Shown here piece after piece: positions 23,679 to 34,564 of a stretch of 64,000 nt of DNA (position 1 is the stretch's first letter; every line of letters begins with the position of its first letter). Where the stretch lies: NCBI RefSeq assembly GCF_958298935.1, contig NC_084942.1, forward strand, positions 11,291,501 to 11,355,500, written 5' to 3'. The notes under the pieces were generated by a model. That model was given only the letters and a program-made list of their open reading frames with translations, did no database searches and was not told the origin of the DNA. The DNA is from Phragmites australis (Eukaryota; Streptophyta; Magnoliopsida; Poales; Poaceae). The position numbers and the translations under genes were made by a program.

Positions 23679-26600
23679 ATGGACAGTAGATGAATGTACG
23701 ATGCGAGCCATGTGAGTGCATAGTACAAGAACGGTGTGGAGTATTTTCTGGTAGTAGCCATGGCGCACAAGTCAAATACACAACCTCAATACATGTGTTG
23801 TCTATGTATCGATTGCAAGAACCAGAAGCAGTTTTCCACCATCTAGTAGATACATTCTCACTTGATTCCAAGGAGCTTTATGCCTGCATATACCTGTTGG
23901 ACCGAGCGCAATGAAGTTGAGATCGTACAAGAAGGGCAATACATTGGCAGAAGTTCTTGCATATGGTTGATGACTCTAAAACACCTTTGTTCCTAGGCTG
24001 TGAGAAGGAGCACACAAAGTTGCGTACCGTGCTTTCACTGCTACAATTGAAGGCAAGCAACGGGTGATTTGATACAAGCTTCACAGTGTTATTACTGTTC
24101 TTGAAGAAATTGCTTTCATAGGGAAATGTGCTACCGAAAATACGTACCAGCCCAAGTAGGTTGTGTGCCCATTGGGGTTGGAAGTGCATAAAATATATGC
24201 ATGTCCAAACGATTGCATGTTGTATCGTGGAGAGCATGCAAACTTGGAAGCATATCTCGTCTGTGGTGCAGCACGGTACAAGCATGACGGTGATGATATC
24301 GATGGTGAAGGGAAGAAGAAAAGGTCTCCTATCAAGGAGATGTGGTATTTTCCTATAGTCCCCCATTTGGAGCGTTTATTCGCTAACAAAAGGAATGTCA
24401 AACTAATGCGATGGTACGCCGAGGAACGCAAGGATGATGGAGTGCTGAGACACCCTGCTGATTTTACGCAGTGGAGAAACATCTATAGGAAATACAAGGA
24501 GCCCTTTACAGAAGATGTGAGGAATATAAGATTTGGGCTGAGTACGGATGGGATGAATCCATTCGGCAACACGAGCAGTAGTCATATCACTTGGCTTGTG
24601 ACTCTATGTATCTACAACCTTCCTCCTTGGTTGTGTATGAAGTGGAAGTACATTATGATGCCGGTGTTGATACCAGGGCCGAGGCAACCTAGCAACGATA
24701 TCGACGTCTACCTGAAACTATTACTGGAAGATCTTGTAATACTATGGAATGATGGTGTGCAGGTATGGGATGCGTACAAAAGGGAGAACTTCACCCTACA
24801 CATAATGTTGTTTGTAACAATCCAGAATTGGCCAGCCCTTGGAAACCTATCGGGCCAGACCATCAAAGGCTATAGTCCATGTGTGCATTGCTTGGATGAA
24901 ATAGAGAGCTTGTGGTTGAAGAACAACCCAAAAATGGAGTACCTAGGTCATTGTTAATTTCTTTACAAGGATCACCCGTACTGCAGCAACATGAGAGCTT
25001 TTGATGGGAAAGTTGAGACTCGATCACCTCCTAAGCATCGCACTGGGAGACAGGTATATGAGATGGTAAAGGGACTTAGGGTTATCCTTTGAAAGGGACA
25101 TGAGAGTACACCAGTTTGGAAATCTAATCTTAGAGCTCCTATGTTCAAAAAGAAATCTGTTTTTTATGACTTAGCTTAGTGGCCGGATTTGGTGGTTTGA
25201 CACGCAATAGATGCCATGCACATTGAGAAGAACGTGTGTGATAGCTTGATTAGTACGTTACTAGACATACCTGGCAAAACAAATTATACACTTCTAACAC
25301 AGAAGGACTTGAAATATTTGAAACTCAGACATGATTTACATCCCGAAGATATGCAAGAAGGCGGCAAATATCTTGGTCCCACTAGCTACAGTTTTAGCAA
25401 GACACAGAAAATTGCAATGTGCAAGTGCTAGCATGGAATCAAAGTTTCATCCAGTTACTCCGCCAACATAAAGAGACTAGTAAACAAGAAAAAATTGAAA
25501 TTAACTGGCATAAAGTCTCATGATTGTCATGTGATGATGACAAAAATGCTTCCAACTATTAGAGGTATTCTACCGTTGAAGGTCCGAAGCCCAGTCATAA
25601 AGCTGTGTTCATTCTTCAACGTGATATCACAAAAAGATATCCATCTGACCAAGCTAGATAAGCTATAGAAAGACGTGGTCGAGACACTATCACAGTTTGA
25701 GGCATGTTTCCCTCCATCGTTTTTTGATATCATGGTGCATCTCATTGTTCACATTTTGAAAGAGATATGGATTCTTGGCCCCGTGTTTCTGCATCAGATG
25801 TATCATTTTGAGAGGTTCATGGGAGTTCTGAGAAATATATTTGTAACCGAAATCGGCCGAATGGCTTCATTGCCTAAGGCTGGGGAACTGAGGAGGTCAT
25901 TGATTTCTGCGTCGATTACATGAATCTCAAGTCGATTGGTGTGCTTGTATCTTGCCATGAGGGGAGGCTACACGGGAAAGGGATGATAGGTGCAACACAT
26001 TCTGCACTAATGACGTTGTTTAATTCACGCAAGCACATTTCATAGTTCTGCAATAATCAGTTGTAGTGGACCCATATGTCAAAGAACACCAGAAGATGCT
26101 ACACACCAAAAACCCAGGGTAGTCTGATGTTTGGATCGCTCAAGAGCACCGATATGATTTTGGCGCCTAGTTACGTAGACAGGTGATGGATAAACAGATA
26201 GAGTGTGCTCAGTTGAATGTATTGGCTCATGGACAGTTAACTACAATCCTCACATTCCAAGGATATGACATAAATAGCTATACATTTTATACGAGAGCTC
26301 AGGATAATAAGAGCGCAAACCAAAATAGCGGCGTCTGTATATATGCCTACGACTACAATGGAAATAGGGAGACCTACTATGGATTCATAGAAGAGATCTG
26401 GGAGCTCGACTATGGAGTGTTAAATGTTCATAAATTTCGGTGCCAATGGGTTAGAATCCCAGGGGGCATGAAGATCGACAAGTACGGTATGACTACAATG
26501 GACAAAAAAATCGATGGATATAGCGAAGAACCATTCATACTTACGAATGATGTTATGCAAGTATTCTATGTGAAGGACCTGGACCCGGCTAACAAGGAGG

Positions 26601-26776
26601 AGCGTCACGTGGTTCTTCAAGGAAAAAAAAGGATTGTTAGAGTAGAGAATGTCGTTGACGAGCAAGACTGCAATAAATTCGATGTGCTACCTCCTTTTGG
26701 AGAGGACATCGACCTATGTCCCATGGAAGACACCGACGAACCTCCCTATGTACACCGTAATCATAATGAAGGGTAA
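23679..26776 (+). pseudogene. TNP2-type CACTA transposase, best preserved of the three (CACTA-2)
   Basis: The start is the ATG after a TTGTAG acceptor (MDSR, then a stop, then MYDASHVS). Transpos_assoc domain: CIDCKNQKQF and AYTCWTERNE (to about 23,910). Transposase_21: a 264-codon frame (24,163-24,957) with IYACPNDCMLYRGEHANLE, NIRFGLSTDGMNPFGN, YNLPPWLCMKWKYIMMPVLI and QPSNDIDVYLKLLLEDL. DUF4218: about 25,216-25,920 with MHIEKNVCDSLI and FFDIMVHLIVHILKEI. DUF4216: a 197-codon frame (26,183-26,776) with DINSYTFYTRAQDNKSANQN, YYGFIEEIWELDY and PPYVHRNHNEG, then TAA. Frameshifts and stops lie between these blocks. The protein would bind the element ends and cut DNA. CACTA-1 and CACTA-3 hold diverged relatives. 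Confidence 0.9.
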
Positions 26777-26805
26777 ATCGTTAAGACAAAGTAGCTAAAT
26801 TGTAT

Positions 26806-26875
26806 TAATTGATACGTATTACTATGTATTAATAAAGGTGTCTTTATTATTGATTTACATTAGCTATAGTTATGA
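26806..26875 (+). terminator. CACTA-2 3' module, copy 1 (after TNP2)
   Basis: The phrase ATTACTATGTATTAATAAAG followed by GTCTTTATTATTGATTTACATTA contains an AATAAAG poly(A) signal, placed just after the TNP2 stop. Related copies follow the second gene and a small third ORF. Confidence 0.55.
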
Positions 26876-26876
26876 G

Positions 26877-27264
26877 CATATTTCTTTTCAATTTTTAATG
26901 ATTTAAAATATTTATCTATAAGATATATAGGAAGTTCCAATTATATTTTTTAATTAATTAGTAAGCTCCAACAATATTTATTTTCCATTTGTATTGAATT
27001 ACAAAAGTTAACTATGAAATTTTAGGTATATAGCAAACTTAATTTTGGTATATAGCAAGTTGAAATTAAAATAAATATGTATTAGGATTGGAGGTCAAAA
27101 GAATGTTAATAAATGTAGATAGTATGATCACAATCGAATACATTTGAGTAGCGTGGCGGTTAGTTTGTTCGTCTCAATTGGGGCCACAAGCCGCATGTCC
27201 GATGCTTGTGCTCAGAACCAAATTTTTTTTTGCCTCACAGCACGTCCGGGGGGTGGGGTTTCGC
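26877..27264. other. CACTA-2 spacer
   Basis: AT-rich and without an open frame of interest. It lies between the TNP2 3' end and the internal repeat array. Confidence 0.35.
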
Positions 27265-27436
27265 TGTCGGCTGACTTCATGGCCCAACAGTGAATCCCCC
27301 CTTCACTGCTGGCACACATTTGAGCCGGTAGTGAAGGTTGTCTTCACTGCTGGCTCAAATTTGTGCCAACTGTGAAGGTGGGGGTTCCACTGCCGGCTAA
27401 CATTATGGGCCGGCAGTGAAGGGCGCTCCTATATAA
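27265..27436 (+). promoter_or_regulatory. Internal copy of the CACTA-2 repeat array with a TATA box
   Basis: Five or so copies of the (T/G)TCACTGCTGGC / GCCGGCAGTGAAGG type alternate in orientation. After the last one (ending about 27,422) come TATATAA (27,430-27,436) and a C-rich leader. It is the likely promoter of the second gene and copies the plan of CACTA-1 and CACTA-3. Confidence 0.65.
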
Positions 27437-28540
27437 CCGATGCACCATGTTCTCCCTCTAGACTTAGAAAAAAAATCCCCTTCCACCGAAATGCCTTCCA
27501 TGTCGTCCTCAAGCGCCGCCGCCTCTACCTTGTCCTCGCCCACACCGTCGGAGGACCACGAGCCCGCACTGATGACCCGAAGCCCACCGTCCTGGCCATC
27601 CTCGACGTCGTCACTGTCCTCCTCCCTGACATCGTCACCATCCTTTCCCTGACGTTGTTCCCATCCTCCTCCCTGATGCTGACCCTGTCGTCATCCCTAA
27701 TGCAGTTGTTGTCTGGCTCCCCGACGCCATTCTCATCCTCCTCCCTAACACTGGCCCCGTCTGCCTCCCCGATGCCGCCCTCGTGCTCCACTCCAATGTC
27801 TTCCCCATCCCTCTCCCCGAGGCCTTCGCCGAGGATCAGCACTCAGTCACCGCTATCTCCTCCCCCTCCATCGTCATCACCTGCGCCGATGACCCTATCA
27901 TCCCTTCCCCCTCCGTCTCCTCCCCCTTGGTCTAGGTATGCTTCCATGTCCTCCTAATCTAAGCTCAAAAATATATGTTATGCAAATTGATAAGAACATA
28001 TGCTATGGGAGTACACAGATGCTATGCAGATTGAATTGATTTGATTTGATTTTCAAGTAAATTGAGAATGCTAGATGATGAATTGATAGTTTGAGATGCT
28101 TGACGATGAACTAATAGGATGAGATACGCTAAGATTGGGCATATTTTTTGATTGGTGCATTGGTTCTCTAGTGGGCTGCTACTCTTTTTGATTCCTGGTA
28201 TTTTTCTGATTGTCAGTACTTCTTTTTGCATCCTTCTATTTAGAACTTGTGCACTCTGATTTGGTATGGTAGCATTGTCCATGATAATGCTTTCAGAACT
28301 CTATCAGGTTCTAATTACTAGCTGAGAGTTTAGAAATTTGCCCAATCAATGATGTATCGAATAGAAAAATTAGGGGGCATGACTTCTTTTGTCCTAGGGC
28401 CAATTGTTATACAATTTTGAGAGCACTATTGCACATGTTTTGTTCCTACTGTCTACTTCTTGAAATACACATGATGTCAGCATCTGTTTTTTATGCTTTT
28501 CCGTTGTTTTGTTCCAAGGTCATGTGTAATGAATTCTTAT

Positions 28541-28680
28541 TTTGAGATGCTCGATGATGAACTGTTAGTTTGAGATGCTCGATGATGAACTGTTAATTTG
28601 AGATGCTTGATGATGAACCATTCATTTGAGATGCTCGATGATGAATTGTTAATTTGAGATGCTTGATGATGAACTATTAG
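28541..28680 (+). repeat. 28-bp tandem repeat, five copies
   Basis: Units begin at 28,541, 28,569, 28,597, 28,625 and 28,653, each close to TTTGAGATGCTCGATGATGA plus an eight-base variable tail. A truncated sixth begins at 28,681. It lies in the CACTA-2 intron. Confidence 0.9.
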
Positions 28681-28837
28681 TTTGAAACCGAGGTCTGAGC
28701 TAGTAATGAAACAAAGATTGCACTGTCTGCTACCTTTGTCTCGCCTATATGTTGTCCAATATTTTATTGTCTCCTACCTTGGAGATGACGTACATGCTAT
28801 GAGCTAGTAACTAAGATCGCAAAGTAGTGCTTATATG

Positions 28838-29057
28838 TCTCCTCTATTGTTCTGCTCCCTCTCCCTCACGTCTGCACTCTTCCCTGTTGTGATGTGCTGT
28901 GCTCTCTACCCACTCGGCTGCTTCTCCGGCCACTCCCTCTATTCTGATCTCCTCTATTGTTCTGCTCCCTCTCCCTCACGTCTGCCCTCTTCCCTGTTGT
29001 GTTGTGTTGTGCTCTCTACACACTCAGCTGCTTCTCCCTCTCCCTTTGTTCTGATCT
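28838..29057 (+). repeat. 110-bp tandem duplication, T/C-rich
   Basis: Two head-to-tail copies (28,838-28,947 and 28,948-29,057) start TCTCCTCTATTGTTCTGCTC and share CTCCCTCACGTCTGC and TTCCCTGTTGTG, with a few substitutions and small gaps. Confidence 0.85.
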
Positions 29058-29985
29058 GCGTTGCTCCCTGCGCCACCTCTCTGCTCCCCCTCTCTCCTAC
29101 GTTACCTTAGTCAGGCTCTACCAGTGTTTTATTCATAAGGCTCTACCATTCTTTGAGGAAGTGGTATACTGCGATCTTAGTTGAGAATTAATTCCATTGA
29201 AAGTGCGATCTTGGACAACATATAGGTCGGTTATGTGACAGAGTGCACCCTAATTATTAAATTGTTTGCCTTTGTTTGGTTAATGATAATTTGAGCATAT
29301 CTAGTTAGGGTAAAGAGCATAGTTTAGCCCTGGAGCCAACTAGATTTTTGGTTCTAAGGCTGTTTTCATACTTGTTTTTTTTTGCAAATGATGAAATTGG
29401 AGACCATACATATAAATCCAAAGCTCAACTGGGATGGTTATTACACTTGAATCTTGCACGTCTTTTCACTATCTATCCCAGTCGAGCTTGCAGTCATATA
29501 TAATTATCTCCATAATCTAATGCTAATGTTGTTTTCAGACATGTTTCTCTTTTTGCAAGAAATTTTAATAGTTTTGTATTATTTAATTATGTACTATGAG
29601 TGTTGAATTATTTTTTATGTACTATGAGTTGTAATTATGAAATCACAATATTGTCTTGTTTTATCTAAGGTGGCAAAGGGGTTTTCTTATTTAATTATGT
29701 GCCTTTTCTAGTTATGATAATTTGAATAATTTTGTATTATTCATTTATGTATTATGAGTCGTGTATAGACACAAATGAATCACGATAATGCACTTTTTTG
29801 TTATATATGATCATACTGTATCTATCTGTATTCTATCTATCGACTCCCTCCCAGTTAGTTACAATATTTTGACAGCCTCTTTCCCTCCCTCGTCAACTTT
29901 CTCTCTATCTCCTTCCTTCCTTAGCTCTCTATTCGTATAATACTCAACCGCTTGTCACCATCGTATGCAGAACTTTCAGGAAGGG

Positions 29986-32900
29986 ATGGCATCATCAACC
30001 GCTCGTTGCGATCTTATGGAAAACACTCAGGAAGGTGGATCCTACGATTTGGCCTAGGTGTAGGAAGGAGATGCGCCCCCGTCAAACATTGAACAAGGTA
30101 GCTTGACTACCCACCTCAACCTGGACCAAGCAGACGCCAGTGGAGGCGATGAGGTATTTCATAAGTAGATAAATGAATCTACTGTACATATGATCGTATA
30201 GGTTCTCAATACGTTTTTCTCTTATTTGTAGATGCCTAAGAAATCCCATGAGCGGCATCGTGTCCGAGGTCCCTTGATGATGCCTACGGGATGATTTGTG
30301 ATCACAGAGGTCTCACTAGCAAGGGAGCTAACTACACCGGAGAGAGTTATGATGTCATACAAGCCAGTTTGTGAGATTGTTGTTAAGGATCACATTCCCA
30401 TCAGCTACAGATTGTGGACTGACAAACGAGGTGATCCACACGTGATTCTTGATTCAATTAAAAATGTCATCTTGTGGCCCAAGATATTATAGAAGTTTGA
30501 CTTCCTCGAAAAGACAGATATGGAAGTAGTTAAGCGAAAGACGCTAATGATCATGGGCCTTTCATTTAAGAATTGGAGGGGCATACTGAACATAACGTTT
30601 GTGCAAAATGGTACAACGCCAAATTTCCGCAAATGGCCGTAACTCGAAGATCATTGCAAAGCCTTCGTGGAGTACAAGTTGTCGAAAGAAGCACAAAGGT
30701 TGAGTGAGGTGAGCAAAGCAAACTCGAAGAAGAACCTCTACCCCTATAAAGTCGGCAGTCGCGGGTACCTGAGGAAAGAACGGCAGTGGCAACAGCAGCT
30801 AAATGAACTACAAGAGAGAGGTGTCACGCCTGAGATGGAGGGCTAGAGCAAACGATCAACACGCTTCCTTCTTGGGAGGGGGTGCTTTTTAGTCGTCTGA
30901 TAGAAGCTTATGTTTTACGACCTCCAAAGACCAAGATGTGACACAAACTCTTGTAAAAAAGCTTGCAGAAGTCCATGAGTAGTCTGCACAAGGCACTTTC
31001 AAGCTAGACAGGGATAAGGACGAACTCACCTTAGCACTGGGAAACAAGGAGCATGATGGTCGCACACGTTGGGGAGATGGGTTGGAAATATGGATTCCCG
31101 GATGACGTTGATAGTTACAAGAGTCGAAAGAGATCCCAAGTAGAGTGAGATGCAGAACGAGAGGCAAAACAAGCTATGATGATGGAAATGCTTGAACAAG
31201 CGCTACAAAAGGAGAGGAAATATACAAACAAAAAGATAGCACAAGCAGTACAGCAAGCCCTCATGCGTGAATGGGGTGCCATTGTGAGCGAAAAAGAACA
31301 GTCAACAGCGTCTCCTAATGTTGCGTGCTCCAGCCCCAGTGATTGTCGGAGTAGCCTTGCTTCCACGGGAATTCCAGGAGCTGACCCCATCACTTATCCC
31401 ATGGATCTTATCACAACACGAACACCGTGTGAACTACACATTGGTACTAGTAACATTACCATCAAGGTGGCTTCTGGCGTGGCTTATCCCCATGGCTCCC
31501 ATGAATATTTTCATGGACGTCCGATACCGGAGGGCTACGCTGTGGTTGAAGTAGACAAGGTAGTTGACCAGTACCGTCATGTTGAGGTGGACTACCCTGT
31601 AGAGGAGTGAGCGAACACTATAGGAGAGGAGGAGCACACATTCATTGCATGGGAGAAGGACTACATAGTGTTTCCACTAGGGATAGCTCCCGAGAACCTA
31701 TACTCTCCACGACACCCTGGGCTACCATCGTCTCGTAGATCTCCCTCTCGTCAGCCATCTCCTAGAAGAAGTCTACCTACTCATTCATCGCCTCGAAGAA
31801 GTCCACCGTTCAAGAAGCCAGCGCCATCAAGATGCCAACCATCAGCTTGAAAAACATGATCAGGTTCTGCAGCATCCAAGCAGACGACATCATCTAAGAA
31901 GTCGGTGCTATCTAAGGTGACAGAACCCAAGGATGTCTATTCACTCATTGTTGAGAAAAAAAAAGATTATGGACGCCAGTGTCATGGCTCATTTCTATCC
32001 TCAACCACCTCCACTGAAGCCTATTGTGCCTGAAGATACCATTAAATTATTCATGAATATAGCCAAATCTAAACAGACGGGGGCGGCTTCAAGTAAGCCG
32101 CCGACTAACTATGAACATATCAGTAAGAAGCAGGCCAGGAGCAAATCAGGTCCAATCATTTAGGATGCTCCAAGCATTGGGGACTTCCTGGCTTCTTCTA
32201 GATTAACAATAGAAAAATTAGCACGGCTTACTGTGGGAGCGGATATGTCAAAGTCAGATGTTATATGGCCATTTGAGTTGGGCAAACCTATGGTCAAACC
32301 AGATATATAAAGAAACCTTACAACTCAAATGCGCCAACTACATCATTGGTACTTGGAGCAGTCCAGGTAGGGTATATAGGTGTTCCCCGTAAGGAACAGA
32401 GATGAATATTTGCTCAACAGGGATGACTGCTTTTGGGTGAAGTTCAAGTGCTTCTATGAAATGTACAAGGAAGGTGCCCTCGACATGGCCATATTCAGAG
32501 CGTGGACTCTGTAAGTGACTGATTCATATAATTCACATTATATGACCTTGTACATTAAAATTGCATGGCTAACTTCTCTCTTTTGGAAAATGGAGATTCA
32601 AGCGTGCAGACAATAATTAGATAACAAAGTAGGATTCATTGATCCTAGGCTTGTCAACCAGAAAATTATACGATCGAATCCAGATTTCATCGAGGACTAC
32701 TTATTGAAGTGTCTGCTTCACCACCAACACAAGACCTTTGTACTCTTACCCTACAGCTTTGAGTACGTGTTTGCATGCCAGGGTGTTCTCCTTTTATGGG
32801 AAACTTGATTCTAGTACTAATTTGCTATAGTGACATATTCCTGCAATTTTCATTGGATCCTCCTTGTCATCCACCCAAGCTTGAGCAAGATCATTGTCTT

Positions 32901-33581
32901 GGACTCACAAAAGAGAGATAAGACGACTTACCAAGACCTCATTGACATGCTAAATAGGTAAACTGATCATTCATTCTTCACGTCAAATGCATCTAAGTTT
33001 AATTGGTATTCATAGTCATGTACAGGGCGTACACAAGATACTGCAAAAAGAATGTCATGTACCGTCCATACAGGAAGGAGTATAATGTAAAATCCAACTT
33101 TTTGGTACATAGGGAATATTCGCGACTTGCATTTCCTATTAAATAAAAAGGTTCAATTCATTCCACTGATGAATCCTTTCCTCTTGAAGTGTATGAGGTA
33201 GCCACCTGACAACAATCTTTGCGAGTTATATGTGCTTACTTTCATTCGCAGATTCAGCCCTGACGGAGATGCTATCATGTTCAATGATCTTGAGGTATGA
33301 AATTACATATCGATGCCTTCTTTTCAATTTCTATACGTGTTCAAGGACTAATTCTTTCAATTCTTTAAACGCAGCGCTCCAAACAATGCACAGGTGCATT
33401 ACAACCTACAGAAATACATGCCATTCAAGAATAGGTCACCGGGTTCTTCATGGAACAAGTTATCAACCTAGCCTGTGAGTTTAATGGATCGATCATGTCG
33501 TCTATGCATCAGAGATCTTCAAATGATTTCGTACCTTCTAGTAGAGAGTATGCGACAAGGAGGAAGGCTACCAGGGGTTAG
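29986..33581 (+). pseudogene. CACTA second gene: TNPA-like region plus C48 peptidase, broken (CACTA-2)
   Basis: The start MASSTARCDLMENTQEGG follows a GCAG acceptor. Blocks: ELTTPERVMMSYKPVCEIVV, HVILDSIKNVI, EYKLSKEAQRLSEVSKANSK and YLRKERQWQQQLNELQERGV (30,300-30,840). A coiled-coil frame at 31,176-31,610 follows, then PCELHIGTSNITIKV and IPEGYAVVEVDKV. A basic Ser/Pro-rich linker leads to the peptidase. Triad: His codon 32,851-32,853 (FHWILLVIHPS), Asp 32,902-32,904 (VLDSQKRDK), Cys 33,220-33,222 (PPDNNLCELYV). The Gly normally after the Cys is Glu here. Introns separate the peptidase exons. Stops are frequent, so the gene is dead. Poly(A) module copy 2 follows. Confidence 0.75.
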
Positions 33582-33615
33582 ACGACTTATATATCGTCAA
33601 ATGACACCATTTTAA

Positions 33616-33730
33616 TGAATGATATTAATTATTATGTATTAATAAAGGACATAAATTACTATGAATTAATGAAAGTGTATTTATTATTGATTTATATTAA
33701 ATATGTGTCTCATTGTATGCATGTTAGTGC
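33616..33730 (+). terminator. CACTA-2 3' module, copy 2 (after the second gene)
   Basis: ATTATGTATTAATAAAGGAC and TTTATTATTGATTTATATTA repeat the module found at 26,806. Within this copy the ATAAATTACTATGAATTAAT part is itself duplicated. Confidence 0.55.
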
Positions 33731-34290
33731 ACTTGGTCCGAATGATCTTGTTGTGGCCTTCGACCTTCTTTCAGAGTTGATACCGTCCAACGACTCTTCG
33801 ACAGAATGACCTTTCAACAATGATGCGAAGGAGGAGCTAGAAGCAACGGCACTTAAGCGTGCCCAGGAGGAGGAGGATGAGAGATTGGCCCGTCAGCTAT
33901 GCGCTGGAGAAGAGCAGGAAGCAGCGTCTCATAAGCATGCCAAGGAGGAGGAGGACTAGAGGGTGGCCCGTCAGTGCGCTGCAGAGGAGGTCGAAGGCTC
34001 AAACCGTAGTGGCATTCAAGCGTCGAACTTTGATGTCTTTGACACGTTGGCAAGCCTGGAGCATAAGCAACACTGCGGTCAATTTGGCATGGCCAGGTCC
34101 TCCACTCCACCACCATCGGTCCCCCGGTGTCCCCGGACGTACACACGCCATCAACCGTCCGTGCAGAGATGTGGTCCTCATCACGGGAGAGGTAGAGGGA
34201 TACTGGACTGGCTCAACTCGATCGACTTTTCGGGGGGTGACCTACGAGAACTATTATGTATATGTTTGTTTGTCGATGCCTATGACTTGT
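33731..34290 (+). pseudogene. Unrecognised small ORF, Glu/Arg-rich then Gly/Arg-rich (CACTA-2)
   Basis: A frame with one or two stops reads FDLLSELIPSNDSSTE, then a charged helix KRAQEEEDERLARQLCAGEE repeated in weaker form (KHAKEEED, RVARQCAAEE). This is followed by a Pro/Arg-rich part and HHGRGRGILDWLNSIDFSGG. I recognise no family. The helical repeat suggests a short coiled coil. It lies between two copies of the poly(A) module, so it may be a separate transcription unit or a displaced last exon of the C48 gene. CACTA-1 and CACTA-3 show no clear counterpart. Confidence 0.4.
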
Positions 34291-34304
34291 AATATGTGTC
34301 CACT

Positions 34305-34400
34305 CGAATATGATATAAATTACTATGTATTAATGAAGGTATCTTTATTATTGATTTACATTAAATATATATCTCAACGTATGCATGTATTGGGAAGGAG
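34305..34400 (+). terminator. CACTA-2 3' module, copy 3 (after the small ORF)
   Basis: AAATTACTATGTATTAATGA then TCTTTATTATTGATTTACATT match copies 1 and 2, although AATAAAG is AATGAAG here. The CACTA-2 right-end repeats begin soon after. Confidence 0.5.
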
Positions 34401-34469
34401 AGAGACGGAGAGATCGAGGAGATAGAGAGAGGACAGAGAGAGGGAGCACACGGAGGAAGGAGAGGCAAA

Positions 34470-34564
34470 ACTCTGCCGGTTGAAGCATTCAGCTGGCAGT
34501 GATTCCCAAAGCATCACTACTGGCTGAAGCCCTAAGCTGGCAGTGATTCCTCCGTCATCAGTGC
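34470..34564. repeat. CACTA-2 right subterminal array, first part
   Basis: AGCTGGCAGTGATTCC and ATCACTACTGGCTGAAGCC units, interrupted by the gypsy insertion. The last five bases AGTGC (34,560-34,564) are the left copy of the gypsy target duplication. The array resumes at 46,821. Confidence 0.75.

Larger units (their letters stand above)
27437..29985 (+). other. CACTA-2 leader exon and long intron of the second gene
   Basis: A C/T-rich leader (27,440-27,950) gives long Ser/Pro-rich open frames on both strands that I regard as composition artefacts. An AT-rich intron follows and ends in a TATGCAG acceptor near 29,970. Phrases such as AAAATTAGGGGGCATGACT and CTAGGGCCAATTG (about 28,368-28,412) resemble the CACTA-1 intron. 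Confidence 0.45.

Noticed and set aside
27440..27957. Ser/Pro-rich frames on both strands
   Set aside because: Composition effect of the C/T-rich leader just after the TATA box of CACTA-2 gene 2; no domain.
28541..28680. Regular short repeats that could suggest a CRISPR array
   Set aside because: Units are contiguous with no unique spacers, in a plant transposon intron.
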